Origin: Mycobacterium sp. Root135 | GTDB lineage: Bacteria > Actinomycetota > Actinomycetes > Mycobacteriales > Mycobacteriaceae | Length of the DNA: 64,000 nt | Direction of reading: 5' to 3' | Assembly (NCBI RefSeq): GCF_001426545.1 | Contig: NZ_LMEZ01000006.1 | Span: 227,918 to 291,917, forward strand | Shown here: piece after piece, positions 51,172 to 60,753 of the stretch | Numbering within the stretch: position 1 is the stretch's first letter | Layout: every line of letters starts with the position of its first letter | The notes under the pieces: model-generated | The model's database searches: none | Seen by the model: the letters and a program-made list of their open reading frames with translations, nothing else | Told to the model about the DNA's origin: nothing | Translations under genes and position numbers: made by a program

Positions 51172-52887
51172 CTAGGGCTGCTGCGGTTGGAACGGTGACG
51201 GAACGAAGGGCAGACCGGGGATGGTCTGGTACGGCAGCGTCGGGATGGCCGGGGGCTGCGTGGTCGACGTCTGCGGTGGCTGGGTGGTCGTCGGCGGCGC
51301 CTCGGTGGTGGTGGTCGGCGGCGGGGCCTCGGTGGTCGGAGGCGGCGCCTCGGTGGTGGTGGCTGGCGGGGGCGGCGCCTCCCGCGTCACCGTCACCGGT
51401 GGTGGGGGCGCCTGCTGGACGACGGTCTGTTCCGGCGCGGGCTGCTCGGGCGGCACCTCCGCCGGTGGCTCCGCCGGCGGTGGGTTGACCTCGGACGACG
51501 GCGGTGGGGCTTGAGTGGTCGTGGCCGGCGTGGACGCCGGCGACTCGTCGTCTCGCAGCAGCAGGTAGCCGGCGGTACCGACGGCCACCAGCACCGCAGC
51601 CGCAGCGGCGGCGATAATCCCGGCGGGCGTGCGGTACCACGGCGGCGGAGGCTCGGCAGCGTCGTCCTCGTCGTCGACGAAGGCGATCGGCGGCCGGGGG
51701 TCGGCGTATTCGACGTCGGGTTCCTGGGTCGCCGGCTCGGGTTCGGGGATGTGCTCGGCGTCCGACCAGGCCAAGGCCCGGAACGTCGACGACGCGGGTG
51801 CGCTCTGGTCGACGGGCGGGAGCGGCGCGATCGGGGCGACGGCGGCGGGCGCCATCGCGGTCGCGTCGTCGGGTACCAGACCGCGCGCCGCGGAGAGGCC
51901 GCCGCCGATCGCTGCGGCCAACTCGGGCCGCGCCGACGTGACGACCGGAACCCGGAGGTGCTCCGACAGCGACGTGACGAGGGCGGGGATCAGCGCACCG
52001 CCGCCGGCGGTGGCCACCGCGACCAGGTCGCCGGGTCGAATCCCGCTGCGCTGCAACGTGTCCTGCACGGCGTCCAACAATCCGGCCAGGGGTTCGCGGA
52101 CCGCTTCGTCGAGTTCGGCGCGGGTGATCCTGATTTCGGACTGCCGGCCGGGCAGGTCCACGGTCACCGACGCGCTCGCCGACGTCGACAGGCGCTCCTT
52201 GGCCGCGCGGCATTGACCACGCAGCCTGTTGAGGTTCCCGATCGCCGAGGTCGACGACAGGTCGACCGATCCCGACGCCGCGAGGTCACCGACGATGCGT
52301 GTCAGCAGGGCCTGGTCGACGAGGTCGCCGGAGAAGTCGGGGTGTCGGACGGTGGGCCCGATCGGGGCGAACCCGTTGGCGGCGTCGGCCAGGGTGATGC
52401 TGGTGCCGGTTCCGCCGACGTCGCAGAGCGCGACGACGCCTCGGCTCGGCACGCCAGGGTCGTCCCGAAGGGCGGTGAGTGCCGCGGTGGCGTCGGAGCC
52501 GAGCGTCATCCCGTCCAGCTCGCGGCGCAGGGCCTCGACGGCAGCCGGTCCCCAGTGGGCCGGGTGGGTAACCCCGACCGGTTCGGTGGGCGGCCGGCCG
52601 CCGGTCAGCGCGGCCAGCAGTGACCGCAGCGCCTCGGCGAGCAGGCTCTCGGCTCGGTGCGACGAGCCGTCGGGCGCGACGATGGGCACCGGGTCGCCGA
52701 CGCGGTCGACGAAGTCGGTGATGATCAGTCCGCGCTCGGTGAGGTTGGGGTTCTCGCTGGGTACGCCCACTTCCGCGGGCCGGTGGGGGTAGCGCGTCAG
52801 GACCGGCGATCGGGTCACCGCGGACCGGCCTATTGCCACCGCCCGCAAAGCGGTGGCACCGACCGAGAGCCCTATTCCGTCTGCCAC
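51172..52887 (-). CDS. Hsp70-like membrane protein with Pro/Thr-rich tail
   Basis: This 571-aa protein has an actin/Hsp70-type ATPase domain (about 1-345): GIGLSVGATALRAVAIG phosphate-1 loop, CDVGGTGTSITLAD phosphate-2 loop, and a Gly-rich AAIGGGLSAARGL end. There is no substrate-binding domain. Then come an acidic linker, one transmembrane segment (near 425-445) and an extracytoplasmic tail of about 120 residues made of Pro/Thr/Glu repeats (EAPPPTT type). Similar membrane Hsp70 proteins are common in actinobacteria and of unknown role. GTG 52887 lies one base after the stop of the previous gene; a TTG start nine codons upstream is less likely. Confidence 0.85.
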   Translation of the reverse strand: MADGIGLSVGATALRAVAIGRSAVTRSPVLTRYPHRPAEVGVPSENPNLTERGLIITDFVDRVGDPVPIVAPDGSSHRAESLLAEALRSLLAALTGGRPPTEPVGVTHPAHWGPAAVEALRRELDGMTLGSDATAALTALRDDPGVPSRGVVALCDVGGTGTSITLADAANGFAPIGPTVRHPDFSGDLVDQALLTRIVGDLAASGSVDLSSTSAIGNLNRLRGQCRAAKERLSTSASASVTVDLPGRQSEIRITRAELDEAVREPLAGLLDAVQDTLQRSGIRPGDLVAVATAGGGALIPALVTSLSEHLRVPVVTSARPELAAAIGGGLSAARGLVPDDATAMAPAAVAPIAPLPPVDQSAPASSTFRALAWSDAEHIPEPEPATQEPDVEYADPRPPIAFVDDEDDAAEPPPPWYRTPAGIIAAAAAAVLVAVGTAGYLLLRDDESPASTPATTTQAPPPSSEVNPPPAEPPAEVPPEQPAPEQTVVQQAPPPPVTVTREAPPPPATTTEAPPPTTEAPPPTTTTEAPPTTTQPPQTSTTQPPAIPTLPYQTIPGLPFVPSPFQPQQP

Positions 52888-52888
52888 G

Positions 52889-53962
52889 TCATCGAATTGT
52901 GCCTTGTCCAGCAATCAGGGGCAGATCCAGTGGGGTCACCCAGCCCGGGGGCAGGTCGTTGACAGCGGGCACCGCGTTGAGTGCGCGCAGGCCGGTGGCG
53001 AGGCAGCCCGCCGCCGCGGCGTCGCGTCCGGACCCGTCAGTGAACCGGAAGGCCGTCTCCTGGAAGATGCTCGGGGTGCCTTCGATGTCGACCCGGTAGA
53101 CGTCGTTGTCGCTTCCCGACGGCCAGTCCGGGGCGGCGTCCTGTCCGATCCGGTTGACGTGCTCGAGCTGAATTCGCGTCTCGCCGTTGAAGATTCCGTT
53201 GATGGTGAAGCGGACGGCGGCGACGTTGCCCGGTGCGATGACGCCCTTGACTGTCTTGCGCTCGTCGGGCGTCACCCACTTGTCCCAGGTGGTGGTGATC
53301 TCGTCGAGTTGGATGCCCGCGGCGTGGGCGATCATCGGAACCGTTGCGCCCCAAGCGAAGACCAGGATGTCCGGCGTCTCGAGAAGCGGCCGGTGCTCGG
53401 GTGGCCGCCCGATGCCCATCTCGAACTCGTAGTCACCTTCGTAGTTGGTGTAGTCCAGCAGCTCCGACGCCCGCACCGTGCGAATCTCCGAGCAGAGCCC
53501 CATCAACGTCATCGGGAAGAGGTCGTTGGCGAAACCCGGGTCGATGCCGGTGGTGAAGCACGACGACCGACCCTCCTCGCAGGCATCGGTGATCGGCTGG
53601 ATCCAGTTGGGAGGGTTCAGGTGCATCTTGGGCCACACCCACGGCGTCATCGACGTCGAACACACGTCGACGCCGGCCCGGAGGAACCGCGTGATCAGCG
53701 CGATGTTGTCGTCGGCGTGCGCGGCCGTCGGACCGTAGTGCACCACCGCGTCCGGCTTGAGCGCGATCAGCGCGTCGACGTCGTCGGTGGCGGTGAGGCC
53801 GATCGGGGCGCCGAGCCCGCAGATCTCGCCGACGTCGCGGCCCACCTTCTCGGGATTGCTGACACCGACGCCGACGAGGTCGAACGACGGGTGCTTCACG
53901 ATCTCGGCGATCACCATCCTGCCGACGAAACCGGTGCCCCACACCACGATTCGCTTGCTCAT
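52889..53962 (-). CDS. NAD(P)-binding DapB-like dehydrogenase
   Basis: The 357-aa protein starts with a Rossmann motif VVWGTGFVGRMVIAEIVKH and then IALKPDAVVHYGPT and GVDVCSTSMTPW, the arrangement of dihydrodipicolinate-reductase-like proteins common in mycobacteria (amine-dehydrogenase-like annotations). The substrate is unknown. It sits between an exported protein gene and the Hsp70-like gene with one-base gaps, so all three form an operon. Confidence 0.87.
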   Translation of the reverse strand: MSKRIVVWGTGFVGRMVIAEIVKHPSFDLVGVGVSNPEKVGRDVGEICGLGAPIGLTATDDVDALIALKPDAVVHYGPTAAHADDNIALITRFLRAGVDVCSTSMTPWVWPKMHLNPPNWIQPITDACEEGRSSCFTTGIDPGFANDLFPMTLMGLCSEIRTVRASELLDYTNYEGDYEFEMGIGRPPEHRPLLETPDILVFAWGATVPMIAHAAGIQLDEITTTWDKWVTPDERKTVKGVIAPGNVAAVRFTINGIFNGETRIQLEHVNRIGQDAAPDWPSGSDNDVYRVDIEGTPSIFQETAFRFTDGSGRDAAAAGCLATGLRALNAVPAVNDLPPGWVTPLDLPLIAGQGTIR

Positions 53963-53963
53963 G

Positions 53964-54491
53964 TCAGCGGCACCGCTTCAGGCCGGCCGGGTCGCAATAC
54001 AGCGGATACCGGTCGACCGGGATGGGCAGCGGCCGCGCGAACGCCATGGTGAACGGCGAGACGACGATCTTCGGGCCGACCTGACCGTCGCACGCCGCAC
54101 TGTTGGCCACCGAGCGCGTACCGGCCATCGTCAGGTCGTCGAACTTGTAGGTCTCCACGACGGGCACCCAGCCCCCGTCCGGGCACGGGAACCCCTCCTT
54201 GATGTTGGTGGAGAACGCCCACTGCCCGCCGGTCAGGCGGGCGTCGCCGCCGCTGACCCTCGGCGTGCTTGGCGAGACGTGCAGTCGGCACGCCACCGGA
54301 AGCTCGAGGTTGTCGCGCAGGTCACCGACGGTGGGAACGCAGCTGGGGTAGATCGTCCACTCCGCCTTCAGGTCGCCCTGGGTGTAGCTGTAGACGCCCT
54401 CCATCACCTGGTCTGCGCTGGCAGGACCGGCGAAGCCGAGCGTCGAGGTGAACAGAATTGCGGCAGCGGCGAACACCCGGGCGATCGTCAT
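53964..54491 (-). CDS. Exported protein of unknown function
   Basis: The 175-aa protein has a signal peptide (hydrophobic residues 3-22) with probable cleavage after ASA. The mature part starts DQVMEGVYSYTQGDLKAEW and includes four or more Cys residues (SCVP, ACRL, CPDGG, ACDG, YCDP, RCR), suggesting disulfides in an extracytoplasmic fold. The pattern is typical of small mycobacterial secreted proteins. ATG 54491 was chosen because the signal peptide begins there. It is first in the operon with the DapB-like and Hsp70-like genes. Confidence 0.8.
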   Translation of the reverse strand: MTIARVFAAAAILFTSTLGFAGPASADQVMEGVYSYTQGDLKAEWTIYPSCVPTVGDLRDNLELPVACRLHVSPSTPRVSGGDARLTGGQWAFSTNIKEGFPCPDGGWVPVVETYKFDDLTMAGTRSVANSAACDGQVGPKIVVSPFTMAFARPLPIPVDRYPLYCDPAGLKRCR

Positions 54492-54580
54492 GACCCGAGT
54501 ATCGCAGCGCGACCGCTCCGAAGTCAGCGGTTTGCCCGATGCGCACCGGCGCACGCGGTTGGGCGTGAGAGGGTCCAGGC

Positions 54581-55321
54581 ATGACTGATCTGACTGGCAA
54601 GGTCGCGCTGATCACCGGGGCGTCGGCAGGTTTGGGGGCCGCGACGGCACGTGTGTTCGCCGAGCGGGGCGCAACGGTCTTCGGGATCGCCCGCGACGCC
54701 GACCGGATGGGCGAGGTGTTCGCCGACGTTCCCGGCGGCAGGTTCTCGTCGGTGGACATCACCACGCCCGCCGCCTGCGCTCAGGCCGTCGCCGACTGCG
54801 TCGCGGCCTTCGGCAAGCTCGACGTCCTGGTCAACGTCGCGGGGTTCCACCAGATGCGCCACACGACGACGATGTCCGACGCGGACTGGGACCGTGACCT
54901 GGCGGTCAACCTGAACGGTCCGTTCTACCTGTCCCGCGCGGCCCTTCCGCACCTGCTGGAGGTGGGCGGCAACATCGTCAACGTGTCCTCCATCGCCGGG
55001 GTCGAGGGTGAGGTGTACTCGGCGGGGTACTGCGCCGCGAAGCACGCGCTGGTGGGTCTGACCCGGGCGTTGGCCGTCGAGTTCACCAAGGACAAGCTGC
55101 GCGTCAACGTGGTGTGCCCCGGCGGCATGCCGACGGCCCAGGCCACCGAATTCGAGGCGCCCGAGAACGCCGACTGGGACTTGATCATGCGCATCGCCTC
55201 GCCGCGGGGGTTCATGGACACCGCCGACGTCGCCAAGGTGATTGCGTTCCTGGCCAGCGACGACGCCGCCGCGGTCCACGGCGCCGTGTACCGGGTCGAC
55301 AACGGCAAGGGCGCGGGATGA
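54581..55321 (+). CDS. Short-chain dehydrogenase/reductase
   Basis: The 246-aa protein is a classical SDR: TGASAGLGAATARVFAERG (cofactor loop TGxxxGxG), NVAGFHQ, the Ser of VNVSSIAG and YCAAKHA (Tyr-x3-Lys). The Arg and Asp pattern after the first strand (IARDADRM) leaves NAD or NADP open. The substrate is unknown. It is divergent from the exported-protein operon and about 70 bases before the glycogen phosphorylase gene. Confidence 0.92.
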   Translation: MTDLTGKVALITGASAGLGAATARVFAERGATVFGIARDADRMGEVFADVPGGRFSSVDITTPAACAQAVADCVAAFGKLDVLVNVAGFHQMRHTTTMSDADWDRDLAVNLNGPFYLSRAALPHLLEVGGNIVNVSSIAGVEGEVYSAGYCAAKHALVGLTRALAVEFTKDKLRVNVVCPGGMPTAQATEFEAPENADWDLIMRIASPRGFMDTADVAKVIAFLASDDAAAVHGAVYRVDNGKGAG

Positions 55322-55391
55322 GCACCGGGCGTTCACCTGCGCGTCGGGCACTGCGAGTGCGCCGTGCACGCGTAGCTGCCACAATCGCGCG

Positions 55392-57881
<2,490 letters not shown>

Positions 57882-57884
57882 CGG

Positions 57885-58400
57885 TCAGGAGCAGGTCGGC
57901 GTCAGCCCGGAGTAGTGGACTGCGGGCATGCCGTCCACCGTCACGAAGTCGGTGCCGGTGTCCCAGGTGATGCCGGGTTGGATCCAGGGCGGCGCGGCCT
58001 TGGGGTAGGCGATCGACATGTCGGCGAAGAACTGCACCCCCGGCGGGCAACCCGGCGTCGTCGGCGTCTTCGGGTTCCAGGCGTGCACCATGATTGGGTT
58101 GACCAGTCGGGTGCCCTGCGCGCAGTTGGGTTGGCATTCGACGGCGTTGTCGAAGCCGGTCCCGCGGGCTCCGTCGGTGCCCCACGAGGACCACGTCATG
58201 TCCTGCATGACGCCGGTCTCGTCGCAGTTGTAGGCGAATCGGGAAGGCTGCACCACCGGCACGTCACCGGCGGCGAAGCACTTGCCGATCGCGTACGCCG
58301 TCCCGTCGGCCGGAGCCGCGGCGACGTGGCCCGCGGTGGCCAGCGTTACGGCGGCCCCGACCACGGCAGAGACGAGTCCGGTACGCAGCAGGGCCGTCAT
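57885..58400 (-). CDS. Exported Cys-containing protein of unknown function
   Basis: The 171-aa protein has a signal peptide ending after VAA near residue 28, then a mature domain beginning APADGTAYAIGKC with six Cys residues likely to form disulfides, and a C-terminal ending GLTPTC. No catalytic motif is seen. The 5' end and signal region resemble the DUF732 gene about 1.7 kb away. The gene ends four bases from the convergent glgP stop. Function unknown. Confidence 0.8.
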   Translation of the reverse strand: MTALLRTGLVSAVVGAAVTLATAGHVAAAPADGTAYAIGKCFAAGDVPVVQPSRFAYNCDETGVMQDMTWSSWGTDGARGTGFDNAVECQPNCAQGTRLVNPIMVHAWNPKTPTTPGCPPGVQFFADMSIAYPKAAPPWIQPGITWDTGTDFVTVDGMPAVHYSGLTPTCS

Positions 58401-58412
58401 AGCCGGATACTA
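58372..58412. repeat. First copy of a 41-bp repeated 5' region
   Basis: This segment matches 60105-60145 at 37 of 41 positions. Both cover the start codon, its upstream bases and the start of the signal peptide of an exported protein on the minus strand. Confidence 0.7.
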
Positions 58413-58426
58413 GCCGGGCGCGGCCG

Positions 58427-59215
58427 CTAGTTGCCGGGTGTGGCCTCGCCGGCGGCCTGGACCATCGGTGCCGCCGGAGCCGCTCCGCCGAGGCGAGCGG
58501 CGACGAAATCGGCTGCCTGGTCCGTCATTCCGTTGGACTTGTACGAGCTGTGGGCGGAGCGATCCAAGCCTCCGGGGAAGCACACCGGGTCACCGGTTGC
58601 GCACAACTGGATGGTCTTCGCCGTGTACTGGTCACCGATGGCGATCGGGGGCGCGTCGTGGTCGACCAGTCCGAGGAACCAGTCGTCGGGGGTGCCGAAC
58701 AGGGCGACGGCCGAGACGTGTGAGGCGACCGACGCCGGCATCGGACCGGTGAGTCCTGCGGGCAGGACGTATCCGGCGGGCACGACGCTGGAGGTGGTGT
58801 ACCCGGCAACCGCGGCACCCTGGGAGTAGCCGCCGAGCACGATCTTGGTGGCGGGACACTGCGCGGCGATCGACTGAATTCTGTTGCTGGCGTCGGTGAT
58901 TCCGTCGACGGCCTGTCCGAAGTTCAGCGACGCCGGGTAGTTCACCGCATACACGTCGACGGCCTTGCCGGGAAGCCGAGCGGTGAGGGCGTCGACGAAT
59001 GCCTGCCCGGTGGCTCCGACGCCGGGGGCCTCGAAGGTGCCGCGGGCGAAGACCACCTCGACGGCGGCGCAGGAGTCGTCGGTGGCGTTGGCGGTCGCGG
59101 TGGGACCGACGATCGAGCCGACGACGACGGCGCCCATCGCGGCGATGCCGAACGTCGCGGTCTTCGCCGTCTTGGCGACGACCGCCGCCGTGCGTGCCAG
59201 TTGTGGTGTGGTCAT
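58427..59215 (-). CDS. Cutinase-family esterase, exported
   Basis: The 262-aa protein has a signal segment (about 20-43) ending ATANA and a cutinase domain: CAAVEVVFARGTFE, nucleophile GGYSQGA (Ser131), Asp209 in TGDPVC, and His222 in AHSSY. Four Cys form the two expected disulfides. A short Ala/Pro-rich tail follows. Mycobacterial cutinase-like proteins hydrolyse lipid esters or polyesters at the cell surface. It stands alone and is divergent from a small secreted protein gene. Confidence 0.92.
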   Translation of the reverse strand: MTTPQLARTAAVVAKTAKTATFGIAAMGAVVVGSIVGPTATANATDDSCAAVEVVFARGTFEAPGVGATGQAFVDALTARLPGKAVDVYAVNYPASLNFGQAVDGITDASNRIQSIAAQCPATKIVLGGYSQGAAVAGYTTSSVVPAGYVLPAGLTGPMPASVASHVSAVALFGTPDDWFLGLVDHDAPPIAIGDQYTAKTIQLCATGDPVCFPGGLDRSAHSSYKSNGMTDQAADFVAARLGGAAPAAPMVQAAGEATPGN

Positions 59216-59424
59216 GAGCTGGTCCCCTGCCCTGCCGGCGCCATCGCATCTTCGTTGAGGTGGCTACTGACCGCTACAAGTGCCGGACCGCGAGCTTCGA
59301 TACCCGAGTCGGGAAGTGACGTCCGTCACCGGCCGCCGCGGCGGCGGTATACCGAGAGTTGGGTGATGACGTAACGTGGTTATGCCTACTAAGTATTCGA
59401 CTGCCGCGATCAGGAGCCCCGCCG

Positions 59425-59700
59425 ATGACCACAATCAAATCCACACTGTCCGCCCTCGCGGTGACGGCAGGCTTGGCCTCGGCGGCGCTGGGCTTGGGCA
59501 CGGCCGTCGCCATCGCCGATCCACCTCCGCCGGACATGTCCGTCGGCGAGGTGCCACCGCCCAACGCGCCGCCGAAGACCGCGGAATTCTGGGACGGCGA
59601 GCCCGTGGTGTGGACTCACATGTGGGGCGGACGATGGGGCGTCTGGAAGAACGACCAGTTCATCACGCTGTCGTCGAACATCAACACCGGCGGCGGTTAA
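59425..59700 (+). CDS. Small secreted protein
   Basis: The 91-aa precursor has a signal peptide ending after AIA (near residue 31). The mature part of about 60 residues starts DPPPPDMSVGEVPPPN (Pro-rich) and ends with a Trp-rich segment WTHMWGGRWGVWKN. No Cys. I do not recognise a family. CAGGAG lies about 8 bases before the ATG. Function unknown. Confidence 0.7.
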   Translation: MTTIKSTLSALAVTAGLASAALGLGTAVAIADPPPPDMSVGEVPPPNAPPKTAEFWDGEPVVWTHMWGGRWGVWKNDQFITLSSNINTGGG

Positions 59701-59737
59701 GCCGCCAGGCGGCCGCCGCCTGCCGGGTGGGGCGTCG

Positions 59738-60133
59738 TCAGCCCTGCTCGGCGGGCAGCGGTGCACCGATCGGGGGGTTGGCGGCCTGAGGCTGCCCCGC
59801 CAAGCTGTCGACCACCGGACGCTGATCGGGGCAGTAGTAGTTGATCCCCGCCGACATGAACTGGTAAATCGCCTGCTCGGAGGTCCCGCGGGGAAGATTC
59901 GTCTTCAAGAACACCGCCGACTCGGCCGCGTTGGCGTCCAATCCCGTGCGCAACCGCTTGCACTCGATCTTGCCGATCCAGGCGTTGTAGTCCTTGGGTC
60001 CGTAGATGCCGTACACGTGCAATTCGTTGGCGAAGTCGGTGTCCGGATCGGCATTGGCCGGTGCCACCGCAGCCAACGCCATCGAGCACGCGGCGATCGC
60101 GGAAACGAGTCCAGTACGCAGCAGGGTCTTCAT
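59738..60133 (-). CDS. DUF732 family exported protein
   Basis: The 131-aa protein has a signal peptide ending after ANA (near residue 28), then the DUF732 pattern: DPDTDFANELHVYGIYG, a Cys near the middle, and YQFMSAGINYYCPDQ. DUF732 proteins are small secreted helical proteins, numerous in mycobacteria and of unknown function. It shares a nearly identical start region with the exported gene at 57885-58400. Confidence 0.87.
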   Translation of the reverse strand: MKTLLRTGLVSAIAACSMALAAVAPANADPDTDFANELHVYGIYGPKDYNAWIGKIECKRLRTGLDANAAESAVFLKTNLPRGTSEQAIYQFMSAGINYYCPDQRPVVDSLAGQPQAANPPIGAPLPAEQG

Positions 60134-60145
60134 AGCCGGATCCTA
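60105..60145. repeat. Second copy of the 41-bp repeated 5' region
   Basis: Partner of 58372-58412, with four differences. The shared piece encodes the same n-region LLRTGLVSA in both proteins. Confidence 0.7.
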
Positions 60146-60324
60146 TTCGTAGAGCTCAAATACGTTGCAGCACAGCATGTTTCGAGTTAGCCAGCTCACA
60201 CGGCCGAGCCGGTGTGCGCGACCTCACGCGGGCGTGGCGTTTTACCGCACGTCGCGATTCTCCACCATACAGTTATATAGGCTAATCTCTCATTTCAATC
60301 TCAGAAACGTTCGGGGCAGGGGTC

Positions 60325-60753
60325 ATGACCAAGGTTTTACGTCGAGCGTGGATTCCGATCGTGATCGTGATAGTCATCGTGATCGCCGGATTCACCGTTC
60401 ACCGCGTGCGCACCTTCTTCGGGATGAACCCCATCCTCGTCACCCCGAAGAACTTCGCCGACGACGCCGAGCCGTTCAACCCCAAGGTCGTCAAGTACGA
60501 GATCTTCGGCACCGGCTCCTACGCCGACATCAACTACCTCGACCTGGACTCCAAGCCGGTTCGGGTCGACGGCGCCGCGCTGCCGTGGTCACTGACGTTG
60601 AGCACCACGGCCCCCTCCGTGCTGCCGAACGTGGTGGCCCAGGGCGACGGTAGCTCCATCTCGTGCCGGATCACCGTCGACGACGAGGTCAAGGACGAGA
60701 GGACGACGACCGGCGTGAACGCCCAGACCTTCTGCCTGGCGAAGAACGCATGA
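60325..60753 (+). CDS. MmpS family accessory membrane protein
   Basis: The 142-aa protein has one N-terminal transmembrane segment (about 9-27, a run of Ile/Val) and an extracytoplasmic domain with KYEIFGTGSYADINYLDLDS and two Cys (SCRI, FCLAK), as in MmpS proteins that work with MmpL transporters. GGGGCAGGGG lies just before the ATG. Its stop overlaps the ATG of the mmpL gene (ATGA). The A/T-rich stretch TTATATAGGCTAAT about 50 bases upstream probably holds the -10. Confidence 0.92.
   Translation: MTKVLRRAWIPIVIVIVIVIAGFTVHRVRTFFGMNPILVTPKNFADDAEPFNPKVVKYEIFGTGSYADINYLDLDSKPVRVDGAALPWSLTLSTTAPSVLPNVVAQGDGSSISCRITVDDEVKDERTTTGVNAQTFCLAKNA

Noticed and set aside
51200..51500. A tandem DNA repeat or CRISPR-like array
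   Set aside because: The repetition is the codon pattern of a Pro/Thr/Glu-rich protein tail; units are irregular and there are no spacers.
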